Origin: Paenibacillus sp. FSL W8-0186
GTDB lineage: Bacteria; Bacillota; Bacilli; Paenibacillales; Paenibacillaceae
DNA length: 64,000 bases
NCBI RefSeq assembly: GCF_037969765.1
Contig: NZ_CP150207.1
Span: 620,001 to 684,000, forward strand
Reading direction: 5' to 3'
Shown here: positions 35,277 to 43,435 of the stretch, piece by piece
Position numbering within the stretch: the stretch's first letter is position 1
Layout of the letters: every line of letters begins with the position of its first letter
The notes under the pieces: model-generated
What the model was told of the DNA's origin: nothing
Database searches by the model: none
The model's input: the letters and a program-made list of their open reading frames with translations, nothing else
Translations under genes and position numbers: made by a program

Positions 35277-36620
35277 ATGAGAATGCGAAAATGGTTAGGG
35301 ATCACTCTGGCTGCTGTACTATTGCTCAGCATGCTTGCCGGCTGCTCCGGGAATAACGGAGGCAAAAACGCCAACGAGACCGAGCCGCCAGCTACAAACA
35401 ATAATGGAAACGCTGCCAATGAGTCGTCCGCAAATCCCGTCACACTGAAATGGGCCTTGTGGGATTGGGAAGCAACCGCTTATTACCAGCCGTTGATTGA
35501 TGCTTACAAGGCAAAAAATCCGAACGTGACCATCGAGTACGTCGATCTGGGTTCGACCGACTACATGACCATGCTCAGCACGCAGCTCTCCGGCGGAGCG
35601 GATCTCGATATTCTTACGGTGAAGGATATCCCGGGATATGCCAACCTCGTGAAGCAGAACCATTTGGAGCCGCTAAAAAAATACATGAGCGAGCAAGGCA
35701 TCGACGTATCCCTGTATGGCGGAACAGTGGAGCAAATTCAAATGAATGATGAAGTATATGCGCTTCCTTTCCGCAGCGACTTCTGGCTGATTTATTACAA
35801 CAAGGATCTTTTTGATCAGGCGGGTGTTCCATATCCGACTAATGATATGACCCTGGAGCAGTACGACGAGCTGGCGCGAAAAATGACGTCAGGCAGCGGC
35901 TCTAATAAAGTATACGGCGCCCATTATCATACATGGCGCAGCGCAGTGCAGCTGTTCGGCATTCTGGATGGCCAGCACACCGTCGTTGACGGCGAATATG
36001 ACTTTCTGAAGCCGACCTATGAGCGCATTCTCAAGCAGCAGGAGGACGGAATCGTTATGGATTACGCGACCCTGAAGACCTCCAGCACACACTACTCCGG
36101 CGTATTCTACAACAACTCTGTTGCCATGATGAATATGGGCAGCTGGTTTATTGCGACGCAGATCGAGAAGGTCAAGAGCGGTGAGTCGCAGGCGACGAAC
36201 TGGGGCATCGTGAAATATCCGCATCCCGAAGGAGTGGAACCAGGCACTACGCTGGGTACGATTACTTCGCTGGCGGTGAACAAGAAGTCAGCTAATAAGG
36301 AAGCCGCGCTGGACTTCATGAAATTCGTCACGGGCGAAGAAGGCGCAGCGGTGATTGCCGCTACAGGCACCATTCCAGCGATCAAAAACGATGAAGTCGT
36401 CAATTCCATCGCTTCTGTCGAGGGATTCCCTGCGGATGAGGCGAGCAAGGTAGCGCTGACGACGGCGAAGACATATTTGGAAATGCCGCTGCATGAGAAG
36501 AGCGCGGACATTGAGGTTATTCTGAACGAGGCGCATGACAGCATCATGACCAAAAATGCGACGATCGACAAAGGCCTGGCCGATATGAACACACGCGTAC
36601 AGCTTATTTTGGATAATTAA
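35277..36620 (+). CDS. Sugar ABC transporter substrate-binding lipoprotein
   Basis: A lipoprotein signal ends at LAGC, with Cys23 lipidated, followed by an Asn/Gly/Ala-rich linker (about 24-52). The family 1 binding domain has TLKWALWDWEATAYYQPLID near its start, VYALPFRSDFWLIYYNKDLF at the hinge, and AALDFMKFVTGEEGA near the end. Many aromatic residues suit a sugar ligand. AAGGGGA precedes the ATG. Two permease genes follow in the usual order. No ATPase is encoded, so a shared MsmX-type ATPase must energise the importer. The ligand is inferred to be a uronate-containing oligosaccharide from the downstream enzymes. Confidence 0.9.
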   Translation: MRMRKWLGITLAAVLLLSMLAGCSGNNGGKNANETEPPATNNNGNAANESSANPVTLKWALWDWEATAYYQPLIDAYKAKNPNVTIEYVDLGSTDYMTMLSTQLSGGADLDILTVKDIPGYANLVKQNHLEPLKKYMSEQGIDVSLYGGTVEQIQMNDEVYALPFRSDFWLIYYNKDLFDQAGVPYPTNDMTLEQYDELARKMTSGSGSNKVYGAHYHTWRSAVQLFGILDGQHTVVDGEYDFLKPTYERILKQQEDGIVMDYATLKTSSTHYSGVFYNNSVAMMNMGSWFIATQIEKVKSGESQATNWGIVKYPHPEGVEPGTTLGTITSLAVNKKSANKEAALDFMKFVTGEEGAAVIAATGTIPAIKNDEVVNSIASVEGFPADEASKVALTTAKTYLEMPLHEKSADIEVILNEAHDSIMTKNATIDKGLADMNTRVQLILDN

Positions 36621-36720
36621 GAATTTGCAGAATAGACACATGAATACCAGGGGGCGGGCTAATGGCCTGCCCTTTGCCAAATCATTAGACTGCTAGCAGG
36701 TTAGGAGGAGGAGCGATGTT

Positions 36721-37659
36721 ATGCAGAACGAAACCGTGATACGAAACCATACGGCGAAAAAAAGCGGTCTCAAAAAAAGAGCGAAGGATCATCTGGTGGC
36801 CTACAGCTTTATCGCCCCCAATTTTATCGGTTTTGCCGTCTTTACGCTGGTGCCGATGGTCTTTGCTCTCATTCTTGCCTTCGTGAAGTGGGATGGGGCT
36901 AACCCGATGGAATACGTTGGGATGAACAACTTCATTCGTCTCTGGAAGGATCCGACCTTTCATAAATCGTTATGGAATACGGTGATTTATACGGTGGGCG
37001 TCGTGCCGCTGACGATGGTGTGCGCGCTGGGTCTCGCCATTTTGCTCAATCAGAAAATATTTGGGCGCAACTTCATGCGGACGGTGTTCTTTTTCCCGTA
37101 TGTGGCTTCGCTTGTGGCGGTGGCTGCCGTATGGAACTTTATTTTCAGCCCGACGATGGGGCCTGTTAATAACATTCTCCATGCGCTGACCGGCGTTCCG
37201 ATCGAGGATCTCCCGCGGTGGGCCGCGGATAAAGATTGGGCCATGTTCACGGTCGTGCTGTTCACCGTGTGGAAGAACATGGGGTATTACATGGTGATAT
37301 ATTTGGCCGGGCTTCAGGGTGTGAATCCCGAATTGTACGAAGCCGCCGAGCTCGACGGCGCGAACGCCTGGCAAAGATTCCGCAACGTTACGATTCCGCA
37401 GCTTGCGCCTACGACTTTCTTTGTGCTGATGATCCTGATCATTAACTCGTTTAAGGTCTACGATATTTTCATCAACCTGTTTGCCGGCGCGGATAATCAG
37501 TTGAACGACTCAACCAGGGTGCTCGTCTATCAAATTTACAACACGGCCTTCCGCTCCTTGGATTATGGCTATGCCAGCGCGATGGCGATCGTATTATTCC
37601 TGCTCGTCCTCGGCATTACGCTGGTTCAGTTCCAGGGCGAGAAGAAGTACGGACAATAG
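36721..37659 (+). CDS. Sugar ABC transporter permease 1 (MalF/LacF/UgpA type)
   Basis: An inner-membrane permease with six helices over 312 residues. The cytoplasmic EAA loop reads YEAAELDGANAWQRFRNVTIPQLAP, split as YEAAELDGANAWQRF and VTIPQLAP, at about 213-237; it docks the ATPase. The N-terminal part (YSFIAPNFIGFAVFTLVPM) is the usual first helix of the UgpA group. GGAGGAGGAG lies upstream of the ATG. It pairs with the permease gene 14 bases downstream and the binding protein gene upstream. Confidence 0.93.
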   Translation: MQNETVIRNHTAKKSGLKKRAKDHLVAYSFIAPNFIGFAVFTLVPMVFALILAFVKWDGANPMEYVGMNNFIRLWKDPTFHKSLWNTVIYTVGVVPLTMVCALGLAILLNQKIFGRNFMRTVFFFPYVASLVAVAAVWNFIFSPTMGPVNNILHALTGVPIEDLPRWAADKDWAMFTVVLFTVWKNMGYYMVIYLAGLQGVNPELYEAAELDGANAWQRFRNVTIPQLAPTTFFVLMILIINSFKVYDIFINLFAGADNQLNDSTRVLVYQIYNTAFRSLDYGYASAMAIVLFLLVLGITLVQFQGEKKYGQ

Positions 37660-37673
37660 GGGGACTTACGGAT

Positions 37674-38513
37674 ATGGTAGGAGCAAATAAAGGAATTCAA
37701 ATCGCTGCCAAAGCGTTGGCCTATGCCGTGCTGATCGTCGTCGTGCTGTGCATGCTTGTGCCGTACTTGTGGATGCTCTCATCCTCGCTCAAGCTGAACA
37801 AGGATGTGTTTACCTTCCCGATGCAGTGGATTCCAGAGCTGCCGCGCTGGAGCAACTATAAGGAAATCTGGACGCGCATTCCGCTAGGGACGTTTATTTA
37901 CAATACCGCCAAGCTGTCCATTATCGTCACGGCGCTGCAGATCCTGACTTCAAGCTTTGCAGCCTATGCCTTCTCGAAGCTGAATTTTACCGGCAAAAAA
38001 ACGCTGTTCCTCGGGTACATCGCTACGATCGCGATCCCTTGGCAGGCTTACATGGTGCCGCAGTTCATCATGATGCGCTCGATGGGGCTGAACAATACCC
38101 ATCTTGCGATCATCCTGCTTCAGGCATTCTCCGCCTTCGGCGTCTTTCTGATGCGGCAGTTCTACCAGAGCATCCCGGATGAGCTGTGCGAAGCGGCCCG
38201 GATTGATGGCCTTAGCGAATATGGCATCTGGGCGCGGATCATGCTGCCGCTGTCGAAGCCGGCCTTGTCAACATTGACCATTTTCACCTTCGTATCGACA
38301 TGGAATGACTTCCTGGGGCCGATGATTTATTTGACTAAAACTGAGCTGAAGACAATTCAGATCGGTCTGCGGATGTTCATCTCCCAGTATTCGGCGGAGT
38401 ACGGCCTGATTATGGCCGCGAGCGTCGTGTCCATCATTCCGGTGCTGGTGGTGTTCCTGGGGCTGCAGAAATATTTTGTGCAGGGGGTCGCCTCTTCGGG
38501 CATAAAAGGATGA
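37674..38513 (+). CDS. Sugar ABC transporter permease 2 (MalG/UgpE type)
   Basis: This is the second half of the importer, 279 residues with six helices. The first helix region VPYLWMLSSSLK and the EAA loop CEAARIDGLSEYGIWARIMLP at about 168-188 identify the MalG/UgpE group. The C-terminal IPVLVVFLGLQKYFVQGVASSGIKG end (here LGLQKYFVQGVASSGIKG) is standard. GGGGGA stands nine bases before the ATG. The following 155 bases, before the DUF2264 gene, contain short imperfect repeats around ATGCGAATATAAG but no gene. Confidence 0.93.
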   Translation: MVGANKGIQIAAKALAYAVLIVVVLCMLVPYLWMLSSSLKLNKDVFTFPMQWIPELPRWSNYKEIWTRIPLGTFIYNTAKLSIIVTALQILTSSFAAYAFSKLNFTGKKTLFLGYIATIAIPWQAYMVPQFIMMRSMGLNNTHLAIILLQAFSAFGVFLMRQFYQSIPDELCEAARIDGLSEYGIWARIMLPLSKPALSTLTIFTFVSTWNDFLGPMIYLTKTELKTIQIGLRMFISQYSAEYGLIMAASVVSIIPVLVVFLGLQKYFVQGVASSGIKG

Positions 38514-38672
38514 TGTGATTGTAAGCAGATTCAAGCGTCGCCAAGTGAACACATGAGAATTATATGGTGAACACGAACGAATACAAGCGAATTATATGCG
38601 AATATAAGTGGGATTCAGGCGGATACATGCGAAATATAAGCAACTACCAGCGGAACGAAGGGGAAGATTGTG

Positions 38673-40577
38673 ATGGGGAACGTCTCTCATGGATATGAAA
38701 AGCTGGCGGATAATCCGCTGAAGACGCACGGTGATCTGGCCGCCGCCCTGCAGCAGCTGCTTGCGCCGCTTCAGCCTTACTATAGCAAGGGAATGTCCAG
38801 GCTGGAGATCGGTGCAACCGGGGCGAGCTATCCGGCTGCGGTGGCCGGGATGGAGGGCTTCTCCCGGGTGTTATGGGGGCTGGTCCCGCTGCTCGTCGGC
38901 GGGGGTTCGTACGAATTATGGGATACCGTCCTTGAAGGCATTAGGAACGGGACGAACCCGGAACATGAAGAGTACTGGGGCAAGGTTGACGATTATGATC
39001 AGCGGCTGGTCGAGATGGCTGCGTTTGGCTACGCGCTGGCCCTAATCCCGGACAGAATTTGGGAGCCACTTGATGTGGAGGCAAGAAATAATCTCTATGC
39101 CTGGCTGAATCAAATGAACTCGCATCCTTGTCACGACTGCAACTGGCTGTTCTTTAACGTGCTTGTAAACATCGGCTTCCGCAAAGCGGGACTGCCGTAT
39201 GACGCCGGGCAGTTGGAGAAGAACTTGGATCGGCTGGACGCCTTCTATTTGGAGGATGGCTGGTATAGCGACGGGGAGGAGGGGCATTGCGATTATTATG
39301 TGCCGTTTGCCTTTCATTACTATGGTCTGCTTTACGCCAAGCTGATGGAGCAGGAAGACCCCGAGCGCTCTCATAGGTTCAAGCAGCGTGCGAATGAGTT
39401 TGCTGCGAACTTCCTGGCCTGGTTCTCCACGGACGGTTCGGCGATTCCATATGGGCGGAGCCTGACCTATCGTTTCTCGCAATCGGCCTTCTGGGGAGCG
39501 ATGGCATTTGCCGGGGCGGATGGCCTGCCGATGGGTGTGCTGAAGGGGCTCCTGCTGCGGAATTTGCGCTGGTGGTTTAGCCAGAGGATAGTGGATGCGG
39601 GCGGTATCCTGACGATCGGCTACGCTTATCCAAACCTCGTGATGGCGGAGAACTACAATTCACCGGGTTCGCCGTATTGGGCGTTTAAGGCTTTTCTGCC
39701 GCTGGCTCTGCCTGCCGACCATCCTTTCTGGGCGGCTGAGGAGCTGCCGCTGCCGGAGGCGGATGCGTTGTCTGTTCAGAAGCCGGCGCACCTTGTGCTG
39801 GTTCGGGACGAGGGTGCTGGGCATGTGGCTGCTTTTAACAGCGGCCACCGGGGCACGAACGAACATACCCATACCTCGGCCAAATACGAGAAGTTCGTGT
39901 ATTCCACCTGGTTTGGGTTCAGCGTTCCGCGTTCGGAGTGGGGATTGTCCCAAGGAGCATTTGATTCCATGCTGGCCTTGAGTGAAGCCAAGGACAACCT
40001 GTACCGGGTCAGACGCCGCAATACGGAGACAATGATCCAGGACAACGTGCTCCATGCCGTGTGGAGGCCTTGGGCCGATGTAGAGGTCAGCACCTGGCTC
40101 GTAGCTGGACTTCCTTGGCATATCCGGATTCACCGGATCGAGACATCGCGCAGCCTGGATGCGGCCGAGGGCGGGTATGCCCTCGGCATCGAAGCGAAGC
40201 CGATGCAGCGCGTGGGGGCAAATGAGGCCGTTGCCGCCAGCCCTTGGGGCGTTAGCGGTGTGCGCGGCCTGCTTGGTTATGAGTCGGCGGGGCTGGTGTG
40301 GCCCAACGCCAACACGAATGTGCTGCGTCCGCGCACGGTGATCCCGACGCTGACCGCTTCGCTGGCGCCGGGGGTGCATTGGCTCGTGTCAGCGGTGTAT
40401 GGCGAGCCGGGGCAGACGGGGGCTGCACGGGAGCCGGGTCCGGCGGGCGACTCTAGTGATTCGACGTATGTAAGCTTGGATGACCTTCCGGATATCGGGC
40501 TAAACGTCACGATGGAAAAAGAGGCTATAGCCATCCAGAGCTGCCGAGGGGCGGAGATCATAATCCCTCGTACTTGA
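38673..40577 (+). CDS. DUF2264 protein, probable glycan-active (alpha/alpha)-barrel
   Basis: A 634-residue cytoplasmic protein without signal peptide. ATG 38673 has GGGGA eight bases upstream. The N-terminal 360 residues are rich in helices with aromatic and acidic patches (SHPCHDCNWLFFNVLVNIGFR, DGWYSDGEEGHCDYYVPFAFHYYG in part) as in the DUF2264 family; the rest forms beta structure. DUF2264 proteins sit in uronate-glycan utilisation loci. I recall a link to CAZy GH154 beta-glucuronidases, which should be checked. It follows the two permease genes on the same strand and likely processes the imported oligosaccharide. Confidence 0.75.
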   Translation: MGNVSHGYEKLADNPLKTHGDLAAALQQLLAPLQPYYSKGMSRLEIGATGASYPAAVAGMEGFSRVLWGLVPLLVGGGSYELWDTVLEGIRNGTNPEHEEYWGKVDDYDQRLVEMAAFGYALALIPDRIWEPLDVEARNNLYAWLNQMNSHPCHDCNWLFFNVLVNIGFRKAGLPYDAGQLEKNLDRLDAFYLEDGWYSDGEEGHCDYYVPFAFHYYGLLYAKLMEQEDPERSHRFKQRANEFAANFLAWFSTDGSAIPYGRSLTYRFSQSAFWGAMAFAGADGLPMGVLKGLLLRNLRWWFSQRIVDAGGILTIGYAYPNLVMAENYNSPGSPYWAFKAFLPLALPADHPFWAAEELPLPEADALSVQKPAHLVLVRDEGAGHVAAFNSGHRGTNEHTHTSAKYEKFVYSTWFGFSVPRSEWGLSQGAFDSMLALSEAKDNLYRVRRRNTETMIQDNVLHAVWRPWADVEVSTWLVAGLPWHIRIHRIETSRSLDAAEGGYALGIEAKPMQRVGANEAVAASPWGVSGVRGLLGYESAGLVWPNANTNVLRPRTVIPTLTASLAPGVHWLVSAVYGEPGQTGAAREPGPAGDSSDSTYVSLDDLPDIGLNVTMEKEAIAIQSCRGAEIIIPRT

Positions 40578-40803
40578 GGATATCGCAGCGTCTAGACTGC
40601 AATGTTTGGGTGAAAAGGATTCTATGGCGCTATAAAGGATGAACGAAAGGATCGGGGCCAGGCAAGTGAGAAAATGAATCCGAGGGAACGGATAGCTTTC
40701 TATAGAAAAGCTGCTCGGGAGCATGAGTTTGAAGTCTGCTAAGGTCGCCCTTGATGAGCGGGTTCCTACCTCTTGTGATCTATACATCCAGATCTGGGAG
40801 CAA

Positions 40804-41000
40804 AATTTAAATGGATTTTTAGCAGTTAGTTTCCGCGTAAAGGAATCGAAAGAAGCTTTAAATGGATTTCATGTCATTAGAAGTAGGGAGATGGGTCATT
40901 ACGGGCTGGATACTTGATTTTAGATGCATACAATCCATCTAATCCCCCGAAACATTCGTTTAGAGCATAATTAGATACATGAAATCCCTTTAATGTTCGT
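40804..41000. repeat. 197-bp dispersed repeat, copy 2
   Basis: This is the partner of 31151-31347, in the same orientation and of equal length. Inner arms TTAAATGGATTTCATG (40858-40873) and CATGAAATCCCTTTAA (40978-40993) are reverse complements with one mismatch. No coding capacity is seen in 40578-41044. Confidence 0.8.
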
Positions 41001-41044
41001 TCGTCACAGCAGCTTAGTATGAATCGATGGCGCCGTCGTTTTCA

Positions 41045-41240
41045 TATAAGGCATTTTGGTAGACGGAACATCCTAGTATAAGGCATTTTGGTGGACGGCA
41101 CATCTCAGTGTTAGGCATCTTGGTATACGAACCATCTTAGTATAAACATCTTAGTATAAACATCTTAGTGTAAGCAGCTTAGTATAAGCATCGTAGTGTA
41201 TGACATAGTCATCTTAGTACGACAGTTTAGTGCACGCAAC
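41045..41240. repeat. Tandem array: three 32-bp units then 14-bp units
   Basis: Units begin TATAAGGC or similar at 41045, 41077, 41109 and 41141 (period exactly 32), then at 41155, 41169, 41183 and 41197 (period exactly 14), then less regularly at 41219 and 41231. The 14-bp unit CATCTTAGTATAAA equals the junction part of the 32-bp unit, so one repeat type arose from the other. It lies directly upstream of the lyase gene. Confidence 0.85.
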
Positions 41241-41281
41241 TTTATATAGCTCTAAAATCCGTATGACGGAAAGGAAACAAG

Positions 41282-43402
41282 ATGAAGGAAGCGGATGTGA
41301 AAGTAACCAAACCATTGCCGGGAGAGGGAGAAGACCTAGGGAACGCAGAGATTACGAGGACCGCAAAGAACCAGAAGAGTCAGAAGACCGCGAAGAACTC
41401 GAAAAACAAGGAGACCGCGAAGAACTCGATGAGCCAGAAGAATCAGAAGAATCAGAAGATTCAGAAGACTGTGAAGAACCCTAACTATGCCCAAAACACT
41501 CAAGCCGCCAAAGCCCCTAAAAACCCTAACCTCTTACAAAAGGCAAAGGATCCAAGGGCTGTAGATAACTCAGAGGCTTTTGGAATTACAAAGGCTCTAA
41601 AGATGACAGAAATCGTTAGCAGGATGTCCCCAATTGGTCCGCATTTGCACTACCCGGACGGCGACGCCTCGCTATTTTGGCGAAATGTACGAAGCAGCGG
41701 GGAGTATGCTGCCGATCTAGCCGAGATCAAGGCGGAAGGGGAAAGGCTGCGGGGGCAGGCACCGACAGGCCTAACCTTTTCACTCTTCTCCCAGTTTGCC
41801 GAGACAGGCTCCAGGCTGGAATATGAGCGGGCTTATTTTGAGCGTAGAAGACGGCTGAATACATTTGCCCTTCTATCTCTGCTGGAACCGGAGTGCGAGG
41901 AGCACTATACGGAGCTGCTGGAGGCGATCTGGGCCATATGCGGTGAAGTGGCCTGGTGCCTGCCGGCGCATGTCAGCCCGGAGCGGCCGCTTGGGGAGAC
42001 GATTGATTTGTTCGCGGCCGAAACGGGCTTTACGCTGACAGAACTGCGGCTGCTGCTAGACGACAGGCTGCCGGAGCTGCTGAAGACGCACATCGCCGGA
42101 ATGGTACACGCGCGGCTCTTTGAGCCCTTCCTCAAGAAGGGCCCCTATGAATGGGAGGAGGCAGAGCATAATTGGTCGGCGGTATGCGCCGGGTCGATCG
42201 GCTCGGCCGCTCTTCTGCTGCTGGATAAAGATCAGGATCGTGAACTGCTGGGACGGATTTTGGAGAAGACGCAGCATAGCATGACCTGTTATCTGAAAGG
42301 CTTTGGAGAAGACGGCGCCTGCCTGGAAGGACTTGGTTATTGGAATTATGGTTTTGGCTACTTTGTATACTACGCTGATCTGCTATATAAGCGGAGCGGT
42401 GGCGAGCTGAATTGGTTTGCGCAGGAGAAAGTTGAGGCGATTGCCGGCTTCCAGCAGAAATGCTTCCTGGGCGGCGATGCAGTAGTCAACTTTTCCGACA
42501 CATTACCTTACGCAAGCGTGCATATTGGGCTCTCGCGCTATATTTCCAGCATATATGATAGCGTTCCATCGCCACCTTCCCGCCTGCGGGCGGATTACCG
42601 CGAGGACCATTGCAGCAGATGGGCCCCTGCGCTGCGGAATCTGCTCTGGCGTGAAATGGCGGGGAATGCACCGGACTGGGAGCCTGGCGATTTCCTGTTA
42701 GAGGATGCAGGCTGGCTGATCTCGCGTACTGTGTCGCCGAAGGGTGTCTTCGGCTTTGCCGCTAAGGGAGGGCATAATGATGAGCCGCATAACCATAACG
42801 ATCTTGGCCAGTTCATGCTGGCGGGAGACGGAGAGTTTTTCTTATCCGACCTTGGCTGCGGGGAATACACGAAAGACTACTTTGGCTCGGCCCGCTATAC
42901 GTATGATTGCAATGGCTCACAGGGTCATTCTGTTCCCATCATCAACGGCTGCCTGCAGGCAGAGGGAAGCGATAGAGGGGCATCCGTACTGGAGCAGGCG
43001 AACGGCGCGTCGGAAAGCCGGATGACCGTAGAGCTGTCGAGAGCCTACGACAGTCAGGAGCTGCAGTCTTTTACGCGCTCCTGGCTGTGGCGCAAAGAAG
43101 AGCTGCCGAGTCTGGAGCTGCGGGATAAGTTCTCTTTTTCGAAAATACCGGATACGCTAGTAGAACGCTTTGTCACACTGATTCAGCCTGAGAAGCCTTC
43201 AGGGCAGGGCCGCCTGCTGCTAGTTCGGGGCAATTTTGCTCTAGAGCTGGTCTATGACGACAGGCAGCTGCAGTCAGAGGTAACGGAGCGAACTTACCGG
43301 GACCATTTCGGGAAGGATCAAGTCTGGTATACGCTGGATTTTCACGTATTGCAGCCGCAGGAGCAGCTTGAGCTTCGCTTCATCTTTCGATTCATATCAT
43401 GA
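41282..43402 (+). CDS. Heparinase II/III-family polysaccharide lyase-like protein
   Basis: The frame opens at ATG 41282 with AAGGA six bases upstream. The first 105 residues are a low-complexity Lys/Asn/Gln/Thr-rich tract; an alternative start is ATG 41603, just before the conserved part. From about residue 110 an (alpha/alpha) toroid runs to about 450. Then GGHNDEPHNHNDLGQFML (about 498-515) gives the Hepar_II_III signature with the metal- or substrate-binding histidines, followed by a beta-sandwich. Such enzymes cleave uronate-containing chains by elimination. There is no signal peptide, so it acts on imported oligosaccharides. The GH88 gene 33 bases downstream would use its unsaturated products. 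Confidence 0.82.
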   Translation: MKEADVKVTKPLPGEGEDLGNAEITRTAKNQKSQKTAKNSKNKETAKNSMSQKNQKNQKIQKTVKNPNYAQNTQAAKAPKNPNLLQKAKDPRAVDNSEAFGITKALKMTEIVSRMSPIGPHLHYPDGDASLFWRNVRSSGEYAADLAEIKAEGERLRGQAPTGLTFSLFSQFAETGSRLEYERAYFERRRRLNTFALLSLLEPECEEHYTELLEAIWAICGEVAWCLPAHVSPERPLGETIDLFAAETGFTLTELRLLLDDRLPELLKTHIAGMVHARLFEPFLKKGPYEWEEAEHNWSAVCAGSIGSAALLLLDKDQDRELLGRILEKTQHSMTCYLKGFGEDGACLEGLGYWNYGFGYFVYYADLLYKRSGGELNWFAQEKVEAIAGFQQKCFLGGDAVVNFSDTLPYASVHIGLSRYISSIYDSVPSPPSRLRADYREDHCSRWAPALRNLLWREMAGNAPDWEPGDFLLEDAGWLISRTVSPKGVFGFAAKGGHNDEPHNHNDLGQFMLAGDGEFFLSDLGCGEYTKDYFGSARYTYDCNGSQGHSVPIINGCLQAEGSDRGASVLEQANGASESRMTVELSRAYDSQELQSFTRSWLWRKEELPSLELRDKFSFSKIPDTLVERFVTLIQPEKPSGQGRLLLVRGNFALELVYDDRQLQSEVTERTYRDHFGKDQVWYTLDFHVLQPQEQLELRFIFRFIS
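41355..41482 (+). repeat. Low-complexity repeat inside the lyase gene start
   Basis: About 128 bases are built from degenerate GAAGAATCAGAAGA-like units. In the lyase frame they read as runs of Lys-Asn-Gln-Lys-Ser; in the next frame they read as an acidic Glu-Glu-Pro-Glu-Ser tract. Confidence 0.75.
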
Positions 43403-43435
43403 ATATTTAATCTTATTAGGAGAGGAGACATTCCA

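Noticed and set aside
39660..40379. 239-codon minus-strand open frame opposite the DUF2264 gene
   Set aside because: It is His/Arg/Pro-rich with no family likeness and lies fully inside a conserved gene.
41045..41240. Possible CRISPR array
   Set aside because: Units are contiguous with no unique spacers, the period changes from 32 to 14, and no cas gene is present.
41230..41484. Acidic Glu/Pro/Ser-rich open frame overlapping the lyase start
   Set aside because: It is the second reading of the repeat tract; it has no ribosome-binding site or family likeness, and the ATG at 41282 in the other frame has a good site.
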